This document shows positions 14,970 to 22,619 of a stretch of 33,186 nucleotides of DNA, piece by piece. The DNA comes from Spirochaetales bacterium. Its GTDB lineage: Bacteria > Spirochaetota > Spirochaetia > JAIPGG01. The DNA is taken from NCBI GenBank assembly GCA_021736255.1, contig JAIPGG010000021.1, positions 1-33,186 on the forward strand. Direction: 5' to 3'. Below the pieces are notes generated by a model. The model had not been told where the DNA came from, did not search any database, and saw only the letters and a list, made by a program, of their open reading frames with translations. The first letter of the stretch is position 1, and each line of letters begins with the position of its first letter. The translations under genes were made by a program, and so were the position numbers.

Positions 14970-15976
14970 TCTGTTCCTCGTGTGTTTTCTTGTTTTCGCG
15001 TTCCGGAGCGTTTCGTATCCCCGGCTCCTGCCTCCAGGAAACGGCTTCGCAGCTGCTGGTTGCCGGGATATGCGTCGGCCGGAATGACACCGCCTCCCAT
15101 ATGGATGTGCCCCCCTCCCTGGCCGATGTCTCCAAGTGTCTGTTTCAAAATAATTCCTGCTGCTCGATAGGGGTCATTGCTTCGCACAGACAGGTTATAT
15201 CCGTCTTCGCTCCGATAGACAAGAACCACAAAGCGGATCTCCCGCAAATTCAGGAAAAAATCCGCCAGGATGCCAGAGACCTCCTGATTGCAGGAATCCT
15301 CCAGAACCACATAGGCAAAATCACCAGAGAGCACCAGGCTGTCGAGGGCCTTCCGGAATATCCCGAGATCCTCGATGGAAAGCGCATTCTTGAGCAGGTA
15401 GCTGCCGCGGTTCCAGTCTCCTTTCTGATAGAGACGGTAGAAGGCATCAAGGTCTTGCTGTTCCACTCCCCGGGTCAGATAGGCGGTATCCATCATGATC
15501 CCCATCAGAAGGATGGAGGCAAGATTCCGCTCGAACTCAGTTCCGACCGCCGCCAGATACTCGTAAATGATCGAGGCACAGGCACCGTATTCAGTGCGTA
15601 TGTCCGCATAAGGAACAGTGGGTTCCCATGGCGGAGGATGATGGTCGATCACCCCGATCACCCTTCCTCCTATGCTGCTCACATTCTTGTTGCCGAGAAA
15701 GCCGTCCACAATAATTATCTGATCTGACTCGACCACATCCACTTCTTCAAACCGCTCGAGGGGAACCTGGAAATCAACCACCGCATCCCGCAGGGACGCG
15801 CTCTGCAGAAGGCCCCCGTAACAGACAATCACCGTGTACCCGGCATCATCAAGAAGGCGGAACATGCCGAAGGCCGCAGCCACCGCATCGTGGTCCGGAT
15901 AATCATGGGTCTGCACGAGAACCCTGGAATCCCGGTCGAGAAGAGAAAAAAGCTTTTCCGGTCCAAGACCGCTCAA
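14966..15976 (-). CDS. DHH/DHHA1-family phosphoesterase (NrnA-like)
   Basis: The 336-residue protein has the DHH-family metal motifs: H24, D28 and D30 in QTHDYPDHDA, D91 in IIVDGF, D111-H112-H113 in VIDHHPP, and an MMDT motif near 170. The C-terminal DHHA1 domain ends with GQGGGHIHMGGG. Relatives such as NrnA hydrolyse short oligoribonucleotides, phosphoadenosine phosphate or cyclic-dinucleotide products; which one applies here is not readable. The start is TTG at 15976, supported by GGGGAGG 4 nt upstream and by a TTGA overlap with the upstream TPR stop. It sits in the middle of a coupled three-gene unit. A GGDEF protein occurs elsewhere in the window, so a nucleotide-signalling role is possible but unproven. 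Confidence 0.88.
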   Translation of the reverse strand: MSGLGPEKLFSLLDRDSRVLVQTHDYPDHDAVAAAFGMFRLLDDAGYTVIVCYGGLLQSASLRDAVVDFQVPLERFEEVDVVESDQIIIVDGFLGNKNVSSIGGRVIGVIDHHPPPWEPTVPYADIRTEYGACASIIYEYLAAVGTEFERNLASILLMGIMMDTAYLTRGVEQQDLDAFYRLYQKGDWNRGSYLLKNALSIEDLGIFRKALDSLVLSGDFAYVVLEDSCNQEVSGILADFFLNLREIRFVVLVYRSEDGYNLSVRSNDPYRAAGIILKQTLGDIGQGGGHIHMGGGVIPADAYPGNQQLRSRFLEAGAGDTKRSGTRKQENTRGTE

Positions 15977-17529
15977 TCGTCCTCCCCGCGGTTTTCAGAA
16001 TTGAGACGGGAAAGCTCCCACTCAGCAAGTTCATATTCAGGAAAACTGGGAAACGGATATTCCGTGACTTTCTTCAGATACTGTCTTCCCATGTACTCCT
16101 TTTCCTGCATGAGGGATGTTACCCCCAGGTAGAAGAGCATACGGTGGCGAAGTAGTTCGTCTTTCGCGTTGTTCACCTTTTCGGTGATGTAACCGTCGTT
16201 GCTTGTGACCATCAGGTACCGGGCCATTTCATAATAGAGTGTCTCTCTTGGGAACTTGCCCAGATAGGCCTCCAGCAGTTCCTTCGCCTGGTTTTTCTGG
16301 TCGGTTTTGAGGTAGGTAAGCCCTGCCAGCAGGACGGCTTCGTATCGCTGCCCTTCGTGCTCGAAAGCATCGAGATACCTCGCCCGGGCTTTATTCCACT
16401 CCTGCTGCATGTAATAGATCTGGGCCAGGGGAAAGTAGCTGAAATGATACTCCGGCTTCTTTTCGATAACCTCGCGATAATCATCGATAGCCGCCTCGAG
16501 GCTGCCGAGTTCCTTGTTGATGCCGGCCCGGTAGACATAGGGGTAAAAAATCTCCGGATTCAGCTCGATCGCCCGGGAAAAATCCTCACGGGCTGCTTCA
16601 GGGTGACCGGCCCTCAAACGCAGCTTTCCCCGGTCGATATAATGCCAGTAATAATCCGGGTTCATTTCGATCGCCCTGCTCAAGTCGCGGTCTGCTGCTG
16701 CCGGTTTATTGAGTGACTCGAGCACCCTGCCGCGGTCGGCATAGGGAAAGGAGATTTCCGGTTCCTGTGCGATCACCCGATCGAGATATCCTCGGGCCTT
16801 CTCAAACTCAGAATCGCGTATCTTTATGTTACCGAGGCCGGTAAGGGCGACCAGGTTGTCTTTGTCTTCCTCGAGAACACGCTGAAAGGCCTTTTCCGCC
16901 TTTTCTTTGTTTCCCTCGGTGAGTTCGAGTTCTCCCAGCGAGGCCCGAGCATCAACAAAGCTCGGGTCCGCCTCGAGGGCCTGTCCGAGTCGTTGGCGCC
17001 GAAGCTTGGTGTCTTCGTTGAGTCCGGCAATCAGGGCCAGAAAATAGTGGGCCTCCGCCTCTTGCCGAGGAGAGAGCTGCTCTCCGGCCTTTGCCGCCCC
17101 GGATTCTTCCGCTTTTTCTAAACCGGCAAGCACCTCCTCGAACAGCCGGCCGGCCTCTTCCAAACGGGCGGCATAGAAATTGAGCTTGGCCAATTCGAGC
17201 TTCGTCCGAAGAGAATCAGCATCGGAAGCCTTGGCCTCTTCGTATTTCCGAATAGCCTCTTCAGGGTTGCCGGCGGCTATGGCCGCCGAAACGGACTGAT
17301 AGATATTCTCCGGTTCGGGGAGTGCAGGTTCTTTCCGTTCCGCCGGCGGGGCTTTTTCCTGCCGGCTATCAGGGCCCGCGGTACAGCCGCCGAGCAGCAG
17401 AGCGATGATCACCCCGAGAAAAACCGGGATCGCAACCAGGGGGAAAGGGCTCGGGAAAACCGTCCGATTCGACGAACGTGCACTCCCGGCAACAGATGTA
17501 GTGTCCAATAAATCGAAATCGCGTTTCAT
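15973..17529 (-). CDS. TPR-repeat lipoprotein
   Basis: From ATG 17529 the protein is 518 residues. A hydrophobic stretch ends in LLLGGC with Cys49, a lipobox suited to signal peptidase II, so it is probably tethered to a membrane; the signal is long, so an uncleaved anchor is possible. From about residue 85 on, the sequence is a run of roughly nine tetratricopeptide repeats, such as EKAEKAFQRVLEEDKDN and PAAADRDLSRAIEMNPD, which normally form a protein-binding superhelix. ATG 17529 is 9 nt after GGAG; ATG 17535 is too close and an ATG at 17577 lacks support. It is the first gene of the unit with DHH phosphoesterase and TraB protein, and diverges from the 17610 gene. Confidence 0.82.
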   Translation of the reverse strand: MKRDFDLLDTTSVAGSARSSNRTVFPSPFPLVAIPVFLGVIIALLLGGCTAGPDSRQEKAPPAERKEPALPEPENIYQSVSAAIAAGNPEEAIRKYEEAKASDADSLRTKLELAKLNFYAARLEEAGRLFEEVLAGLEKAEESGAAKAGEQLSPRQEAEAHYFLALIAGLNEDTKLRRQRLGQALEADPSFVDARASLGELELTEGNKEKAEKAFQRVLEEDKDNLVALTGLGNIKIRDSEFEKARGYLDRVIAQEPEISFPYADRGRVLESLNKPAAADRDLSRAIEMNPDYYWHYIDRGKLRLRAGHPEAAREDFSRAIELNPEIFYPYVYRAGINKELGSLEAAIDDYREVIEKKPEYHFSYFPLAQIYYMQQEWNKARARYLDAFEHEGQRYEAVLLAGLTYLKTDQKNQAKELLEAYLGKFPRETLYYEMARYLMVTSNDGYITEKVNNAKDELLRHRMLFYLGVTSLMQEKEYMGRQYLKKVTEYPFPSFPEYELAEWELSRLNSENRGEDD

Positions 17530-17571
17530 TCTCATAAGCTCCGGAGGCCATGATACCGTTTCCCCCTTCTG

Positions 17572-17600
17572 TTGCACAACCGCATGTGCGCTGGTACAAT
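17572..17600 (+). promoter_or_regulatory. Candidate sigma-70 promoter for the 17610-20272 gene pair
   Basis: TTGCAC (17572-17577), a 17-nt spacer and TACAAT (17595-17600), then 9 nt to the ATG at 17610. No Shine-Dalgarno sequence is present. Geometry is identical to the promoter at 8299-8327. Confidence 0.45.
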
Positions 17601-17609
17601 ACAGCGCCG

Positions 17610-19589
17610 ATGAAAAACAGCAGGATATCCCGGAAACTATTTATCATACCCGCCCTCTACATCATTATCGTAGGGGCGCTCATATATCTCCATTTTCAGC
17701 CGGAAAACGGCTTCCAGTCCTCGATCGGGAATATAACAGCCTCAGGCAGAGCCAGAGGAGCCCCAGGCAATTTTCAGGAGAACCCGAAAGAACTCTCGAT
17801 AAGCCTGCCCGCTTTGTCGATGAGTTTTCAGAACGATGACGCTCTCTACGTTGAAACAGCAGACGGGGCGGGCCGATCCTTGAGCTTGACCGGCTTCACT
17901 GAGAACGAAAACGGCTTTACTCTCTCTTTCGACGAACAGCTGCAACTCAGTTTCACCTCAGGCGGAGAGGACGATAGCCGGGCAACCATTTCCATCGATG
18001 CAAATAAGGAAGTTACTACCGTCTATTTGCCCTGGCAGCCGGAAAACGGCTATGAACTCTACCAGCAGACAGGAACACCGGTATTGCACCTGACAGGACG
18101 GAGCGGGGGGCGTCTTGTCGCCCTCTCTCCCGGAGCTTCCCTTATGAAGGGACGAAATCAGATAGCCCTTCCCCTTCTTTCAACAGGACCGGCGGGAATG
18201 AGAATTACCGATTCCGATACCCGGCAGACAGCCTGGATCAGGACCTCCGGGATCGCAGAACCCGGCGAAGCGGGGGCCCGCCCCTTTAAAAGATGGTTAC
18301 AACAAGCAGCCGGGGAGACCGGGGAACAAGAGTACCGGGAAACAGTAGAAAAATACATCAATGCCGCCTACCGCGGGTGGCGGGAAGAGCGCTTCAACCG
18401 GCAAGAGGGGACCTGGCAGATGCCCGGCGGGCAAAGCCGTTTCAGCGAGAAAATCCTCACTGCCACACTCGCAGAATCACTCGAACGCACTGCTTACACC
18501 ACCGTACTCCGGGATATGCGCAATGCAGCCGAAGACCATCGGCAGGCGCTCAGCTCACTGTCGAATTCCTACCTGGGCAACCTGATACCGACTACCGCCG
18601 CCTTTCTCCGGCGGCAGGAAGAGAAAATCTCACAGTATAAGCGGCTTATTCGAGCGGAAGATCCTGCTCTCTTTCTCGAAGACGATCTTCTACAGAAAAC
18701 CCTCAATGCAGGCGAACAGGCTCTCCTGGAACAGATTGCCGAATTTGCAGACCGGCTGGGCGGAGGACTCGAGCCGGAAAAACCCTTGCTCGCCGGGAAT
18801 CTTCCTGCCTCTGAGGTTCTGCTTGGCCTTGCAAACTGCTACCTCGAGGCACGGGACCTCGATCTCGATTCTGTCGGTGTTTTCCGCCCCTTCGCAGAAA
18901 TTACCGGCAGCAAGCTGGAGCATTCACTCTACCGGTTCGGCAATGAAATCTTCCTGCTGGATTCCGACCATACTATTGCTCCGTGGCTCAGTCTTCGCTT
19001 CGGCATGACTTTGCAGGCGATCGCTGCTCTACCGGACAGCCCTGCGGAGGATCCGGAATATTTTGCCTCACTCGGAAGAACTCTTGTTGTCTCCGCCCTA
19101 TCGAGACAAGATGAGTACGGGTTCCTTCCCGCTGCGAAAGGAAGTGAGAAGGAATCTGAGAGAACAGCTGAATCTTCCGACAGCGGATCCCCGGCACGAA
19201 GCAGCTCCGCGGGACCTGCGGAGGTCTATCCGCTCATCTCCGGCAACAATTATTATCCGCACGCGGTCAGCCTCAACCAGGAATTGGGTCCAGGTTACTG
19301 GCTCTGGACTACTTCCAATCGGGTCAGGGTCGAAGCCGGTCCCGACAGGATTCGCCTGCGCATCAGCTTTCCTGTAGACGGCAGCCATCATTTTACACTT
19401 CACGGTATTACGGAGTTCGAAGAGATTCAAATCTTCAATATCCCCTGGAAGAGCGATCCGAACTACGAGATCTATTCTACCGGCTGGCGCTACGACAGAG
19501 AAAACGAGGCGCTTCACATCAAACTGCGGCACCGTTCACCGGAAGAGACCATTGATATCTATTTCGAGGCACCGGAGAGAGAGGGATGA
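17610..19589 (+). CDS. Unrecognised 659-residue membrane-anchored protein
   Basis: I do not recognise a family. An N-terminal helix (about residues 9-28, LFIIPALYIIIVGALIYL) would anchor it, leaving nearly the whole protein outside the cytoplasm. Residues 55-220 look beta-rich, the middle (about 230-400) is helical and charged, and the last 80 residues are again beta-rich, with IYSTGWRYDRENEALHIKL resembling the closing beta-sandwich seen after some carbohydrate-active domains; this resemblance is weak. A Ser/Gly-rich linker lies near residue 520. ATG 17610 is chosen because the hydrophobic anchor follows it directly and a promoter abuts it; the frame is open upstream to 17550. Its stop overlaps the histidine phosphatase start as ATGA, so the two are co-translated. 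Confidence 0.65.
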   Translation: MKNSRISRKLFIIPALYIIIVGALIYLHFQPENGFQSSIGNITASGRARGAPGNFQENPKELSISLPALSMSFQNDDALYVETADGAGRSLSLTGFTENENGFTLSFDEQLQLSFTSGGEDDSRATISIDANKEVTTVYLPWQPENGYELYQQTGTPVLHLTGRSGGRLVALSPGASLMKGRNQIALPLLSTGPAGMRITDSDTRQTAWIRTSGIAEPGEAGARPFKRWLQQAAGETGEQEYRETVEKYINAAYRGWREERFNRQEGTWQMPGGQSRFSEKILTATLAESLERTAYTTVLRDMRNAAEDHRQALSSLSNSYLGNLIPTTAAFLRRQEEKISQYKRLIRAEDPALFLEDDLLQKTLNAGEQALLEQIAEFADRLGGGLEPEKPLLAGNLPASEVLLGLANCYLEARDLDLDSVGVFRPFAEITGSKLEHSLYRFGNEIFLLDSDHTIAPWLSLRFGMTLQAIAALPDSPAEDPEYFASLGRTLVVSALSRQDEYGFLPAAKGSEKESERTAESSDSGSPARSSSAGPAEVYPLISGNNYYPHAVSLNQELGPGYWLWTTSNRVRVEAGPDRIRLRISFPVDGSHHFTLHGITEFEEIQIFNIPWKSDPNYEIYSTGWRYDRENEALHIKLRHRSPEETIDIYFEAPEREG

Positions 19590-20272
19590 ATCCCTTAAAC
19601 GCCGCCTTTAAACGGCTGAATGGAAAATGCAACTTCTACATTCTCCGCCACGGCCGGAGCGACGGAAACCACCGAGGTGTTATCCAGGGACAAGACGACT
19701 ATCCCCTCAGCCCGGAAGGAGAGGAGCAGGCCCGGAAAGCCGGTCTCTGGTTTCGAGATAAGAATTTGAACATTATCGTCAGCTCCCCTCTCTCACGGGC
19801 GCTGCATACCGCAGAAATCATCGGTGGAGAAACGGAAACCGGCAATCCCGAAAGAAACGATAACCTGAAGGAAATCGATACCGGAATTTTCACCGGGCTC
19901 TCTTTCCAGGAATGTGCCGACATCCATCCCGACCAGTGGCGGGCCTTCAACCAGTACAGCTGGGAGGCCGTCGAGGGGGCGGAAAAAATATCCTCCCTCT
20001 ACCAACGAGCCCTAACCTTCTGGGAGCATGCAATCGGACTGGCGGAGACCGGGTACAGAAACATACTGGCAGTTAGTCATGCCGGGCTCATTCAGTGGCT
20101 GATTAAAACCACTTTCGGCAGTGACGACTGGATGCCCCTGCTTCCCATGAGCAACTGCGGCATCTTTCACCTTGCCGTCGACCAAGCGGCAAACAACGCA
20201 GACGGGAGTGCCCTTCACCCCGATCACCGCTTCTATTCGAGCTGGAAACTGATCAATTATCAGGTCGATTAA
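19586..20272 (+). CDS. Histidine phosphatase (phosphoglycerate-mutase-like)
   Basis: A 228-residue member of the branch-1 histidine phosphatases. The catalytic RHG motif is at 21-23 (H22) in YILRHGRSDGN, followed by IQGQDDYPLSPEGEEQA, SSPLSRALHTAE and the second catalytic His in VSHAGLIQWLI. These features separate phosphatases such as CobC/PhoE-like enzymes from true cofactor-dependent mutases only by context, so the substrate is open: sugar phosphate, nucleotide or cobalamin intermediate. It is translated with the unknown membrane protein through a 4-bp overlap. Its final 4 bases overlap the convergent xylulokinase gene. No signal peptide is seen, so it acts in the cytoplasm. Confidence 0.88.
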   Translation: MNPLNAAFKRLNGKCNFYILRHGRSDGNHRGVIQGQDDYPLSPEGEEQARKAGLWFRDKNLNIIVSSPLSRALHTAEIIGGETETGNPERNDNLKEIDTGIFTGLSFQECADIHPDQWRAFNQYSWEAVEGAEKISSLYQRALTFWEHAIGLAETGYRNILAVSHAGLIQWLIKTTFGSDDWMPLLPMSNCGIFHLAVDQAANNADGSALHPDHRFYSSWKLINYQVD

Positions 20273-21780
20273 AGAATATGCTTCTCTAATCCCTTCCTCC
20301 ACTGCTGATAGAGCTCAGTGTATCGTTGGCTTCCCTCTTTCGAGGGCTCGATCACCTCGCGACGCCGAAAACCGACAAAGGCCTCGTCGGCCGACGAGTA
20401 GAGGGAGGCTCCGATTCCGGCGCCCCGGGCGGCACCCTGTGAGCCGTCGCTGTCATAGAGTTCCACAACCGCGCCGGTAGTATCGGCAAAGGCTCGCCGG
20501 AATACCGGACTCAAAAACATATTGGCATAGCCTGCTCTGACGGTCTCCAGCTTCATTCCCATCTCTCTCATGATCTCGAGCCCGTAATTGAGGGCAAAAA
20601 CGATCCCCTCCTGTCCGGCGCGGACCAGGTGAGCGCGGGTGTGAATGTTGAAGTTGAATCCCTGAAAAAGTGCGCCGGGATCGGCGTTTTCGAGTGTGCG
20701 TTCAGCTCCATTGCCGTAGGGATAGACAAGAAGTCCTTCACTACCGGGAGAGATCTCCTCGGCCTGCCGGTTCAGTTCTTCGTAAGAGACGCTCCCGGAA
20801 GGATTGTCCGCGCATTCCTGCTTGAGCCATCGGTTGGTGATACCCGTTCCGTTTAGGCACATCAGTACGCCGTAGCGTTTTCGGTCGGGGCGATGATTGA
20901 CGTGAACAAAGGTGTTCACCCGTGATTTGGAATCGTGAGCCGGGTAGTCGGCAACCCCGTATACGACACCCGATGTGCCTGCGGTCGTCGCGAGCTCTCC
21001 GGGCTCGAGGACCTTCAACGAGAGCGCGTTGTTCGGCTGATCTCCGCCGCGGTAGGAAATCAGCGTTCCCTCGCTCAGACCTGTTTCTTCCGCTGCCGAG
21101 GCCGAGAGACGGGCTTGTACGGCGAAGTTCGGCACAACCGGAGGCAGGAATTCGACGGGAAATCCGTAGTGGCTCATCAGAGAGTAGGCCGGGCCTTCCT
21201 CCATCGCATCCCAGAGGATTCCCTCGGAGAGGCCGGAAGGTGTTGTAGAAATTTCACCGGAGAGGCGGTAGGCGATATAGTCGCCGGGAAGCATGATATG
21301 AGCTATCTTGTCGAAAACGGCCGGTTCGTTTTCCTTGAGCCAGGCAAGTTTGGCAGCGGTAAAATTCCCCGGGGAATTGAGAAAATGTTCCAGGCAAAAC
21401 CGCTCGCCCAGAGCAGTAAAGGCCGCCTCCCCATAGGGAACCGCACGGCTGTCGCACCAGATAATAGAGGGCCGCAACGAACGGCCGTCTTTATCCAGGA
21501 CAACCAGACCATGCATCTGGTAAGAGATGCCCAGGGCTGCGACCTTGGCCAGGCTCTCTGGAGCAGCTTTCCCAATTTTCGCAATTGCCAGCTTTACATG
21601 CTCCCACCAGGTCTCGGGTTCCTGCTCAGCCCAGCCGGGTTTCTGTGCATCCATAGACAGCTCGCTGCCCTCGGGAGATGTTCCTGACGCAACCACCCCT
21701 CCGCTCTCAGCATCAAGGACACTCGCCTTGATCGACGAACTTCCGACATCAAGTCCCAGAAGATATTCTGCTCCGGCCAT
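20269..21780 (-). CDS. xylB: Xylulokinase (FGGY family)
   Basis: It phosphorylates D-xylulose to xylulose 5-phosphate with ATP, feeding the pentose phosphate pathway. The 503 residues are normal length. LLGLDVGSSSIKASVLD is the first phosphate-binding strand, GWAEQEPETWW and LGISYQMHGLV are conserved FGGY segments, the catalytic Asp is in YRGGDQPNNALSL, and ATTAGTSGVVYGV and SEGLLVYPYGNGAERT close the ATP site. The NHRPDRKRYGV stretch favours xylulokinase over glycerol or gluconate kinase, but a related ketose remains possible. ATG 21780 has GAGGAGG 4 nt upstream. No xylose isomerase or transporter is in the window, so it stands alone here. A strong promoter and a 15-bp palindrome lie upstream. 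Confidence 0.88.
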   Translation of the reverse strand: MAGAEYLLGLDVGSSSIKASVLDAESGGVVASGTSPEGSELSMDAQKPGWAEQEPETWWEHVKLAIAKIGKAAPESLAKVAALGISYQMHGLVVLDKDGRSLRPSIIWCDSRAVPYGEAAFTALGERFCLEHFLNSPGNFTAAKLAWLKENEPAVFDKIAHIMLPGDYIAYRLSGEISTTPSGLSEGILWDAMEEGPAYSLMSHYGFPVEFLPPVVPNFAVQARLSASAAEETGLSEGTLISYRGGDQPNNALSLKVLEPGELATTAGTSGVVYGVADYPAHDSKSRVNTFVHVNHRPDRKRYGVLMCLNGTGITNRWLKQECADNPSGSVSYEELNRQAEEISPGSEGLLVYPYGNGAERTLENADPGALFQGFNFNIHTRAHLVRAGQEGIVFALNYGLEIMREMGMKLETVRAGYANMFLSPVFRRAFADTTGAVVELYDSDGSQGAARGAGIGASLYSSADEAFVGFRRREVIEPSKEGSQRYTELYQQWRKGLEKHIL

Positions 21781-21801
21781 TTTGCCTCCTCGTTTTCGCC
21801 C

Positions 21802-21816
21802 GTAATCCGGGATTAC
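21802..21816. promoter_or_regulatory. 15-bp palindrome, possible operator in the xylB leader
   Basis: GTAATCC-G-GGATTAC has perfect 7-bp arms around one base; two more flanking pairs form beyond one mismatch. It lies between the predicted xylB transcription start (near 21839) and the ribosome-binding site, where a repressor would block transcription. The regulator is not in the window. Confidence 0.45.
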
Positions 21817-21845
21817 CGGGAATCATTCAACCGGCAATAGGTGTA

Positions 21846-21874
21846 ATTATAATGGGACCGGCCGGCTTTTTAAA
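21846..21874 (-). promoter_or_regulatory. Sigma-70 promoter for xylB
   Basis: On the minus strand TTTAAA (21874-21869), a 17-nt spacer and a consensus TATAAT (21851-21846). Transcription would begin near 21839, about 59 nt before the ATG. Confidence 0.6.
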
Positions 21875-22058
21875 GAGATATTACAAATCCTGGGCCTTTC
21901 CCGGTTTTATCTGCGCCCCCGAGTCCTGTCTGACCGGCAGTGCGGCAATACGGCAGAGACACAACAATAGAAGGGTAATTATTGAAAACCACACCTCCGG
22001 TCTGTACTTCAGAAACCTTTTCTGTTAGGATTCGTTATTAACAAACACGAAAAATGAA

Positions 22059-22097
22059 ACCCTCACATCAACATATGCAGAGGGTGTTTTTATTTTC
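22059..22097 (+). terminator. Weak hairpin with T-rich tail upstream of the transhydrogenase operon
   Basis: ACCCTC (22059-22064) pairs with GAGGGT (22080-22085) across a 15-nt loop, followed by GTTTTTATTTT. It resembles a weak intrinsic terminator or attenuator. It ends about 58 nt before the first gene of the operon, so it could attenuate transcription rather than end a gene. Confidence 0.3.
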
Positions 22098-22154
22098 GTT
22101 CCCGGTATTGCGATTTTGTCATTTCCGGAACAATCTGCTTTTCAAGGGGGAAGA

Positions 22155-22619
22155 ATGGAATCTACACTCCAAAAACTGGATGAGCTCAAAGGTGACCGAA
22201 GTAATGTAATCAAGGCCCTCCAGCTGATTCAGGTACATGAAGGATTTATCTCCGACACCTCTATCCGGGAGGTTGCCGAGGCTTTTTCTATGCCGGCCGT
22301 GGAGGTAGAAGGTATAGTAAGCTTTTACGCACAGTTCAAGCGCAATCAGCCCGGTAAATACATGATCTCCGTATGCGACGGCACTGCCTGCCATATCAAG
22401 GGGTCACCTCAGGTCCTCCACTGGATATCCGATGAACTCGGAATCGGTGACGAGGAAACCTCCGACGATGGTCTGTTTTCTATAGAACGGGTCGCCTGTC
22501 TCGGCTGCTGCTCGCTCGCACCGGTCATGAAGATCAATGATGAGATTTATGGGCAGCTCAACCGGAAAAAGACCATGAAGATCCTCAAGCAATACCAGAA
22601 GGAGCCGGCAAATGATTAA
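22155..22619 (+). CDS. NuoE/HydC-like [2Fe-2S] subunit of an electron-bifurcating transhydrogenase
   Basis: This 154-residue subunit has a helical N-terminus and a thioredoxin-like [2Fe-2S] domain with the canonical ligands C74-x4-C79 (CDGTAC) and C115-x3-C119 (CLGCC). Such subunits pass electrons to or from the NuoF-like flavoprotein. ATG 22155 is chosen because AAGGGGGAAGA precedes it; the frame is open to 22116 but that extension is not family-like. Its stop overlaps the next start by 8 bp (ATGATTAA). Following genes encode a NuoF-like subunit and a GltD-like fusion with no NuoG, no membrane complex I subunits and no hydrogenase subunit. The set therefore fits the Sporomusa-type Nfn (Stn) better than complex I. 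It may be mis-called nuoE by automatic pipelines. Confidence 0.88.
   Translation: MESTLQKLDELKGDRSNVIKALQLIQVHEGFISDTSIREVAEAFSMPAVEVEGIVSFYAQFKRNQPGKYMISVCDGTACHIKGSPQVLHWISDELGIGDEETSDDGLFSIERVACLGCCSLAPVMKINDEIYGQLNRKKTMKILKQYQKEPAND

Larger units (their letters stand above)
21781..22154. other. 374-nt divergent spacer between xylB and the transhydrogenase operon
   Basis: It holds the xylB promoter (21846-21874), a palindromic operator candidate (21802-21816) and, nearer the plus-strand operon, a hairpin with a T-rich tail (22059-22097). I could not find a convincing promoter for the plus-strand operon; TTGAAA at 21982 has no good -10 partner. No ORF of interest was seen. Confidence 0.6.
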
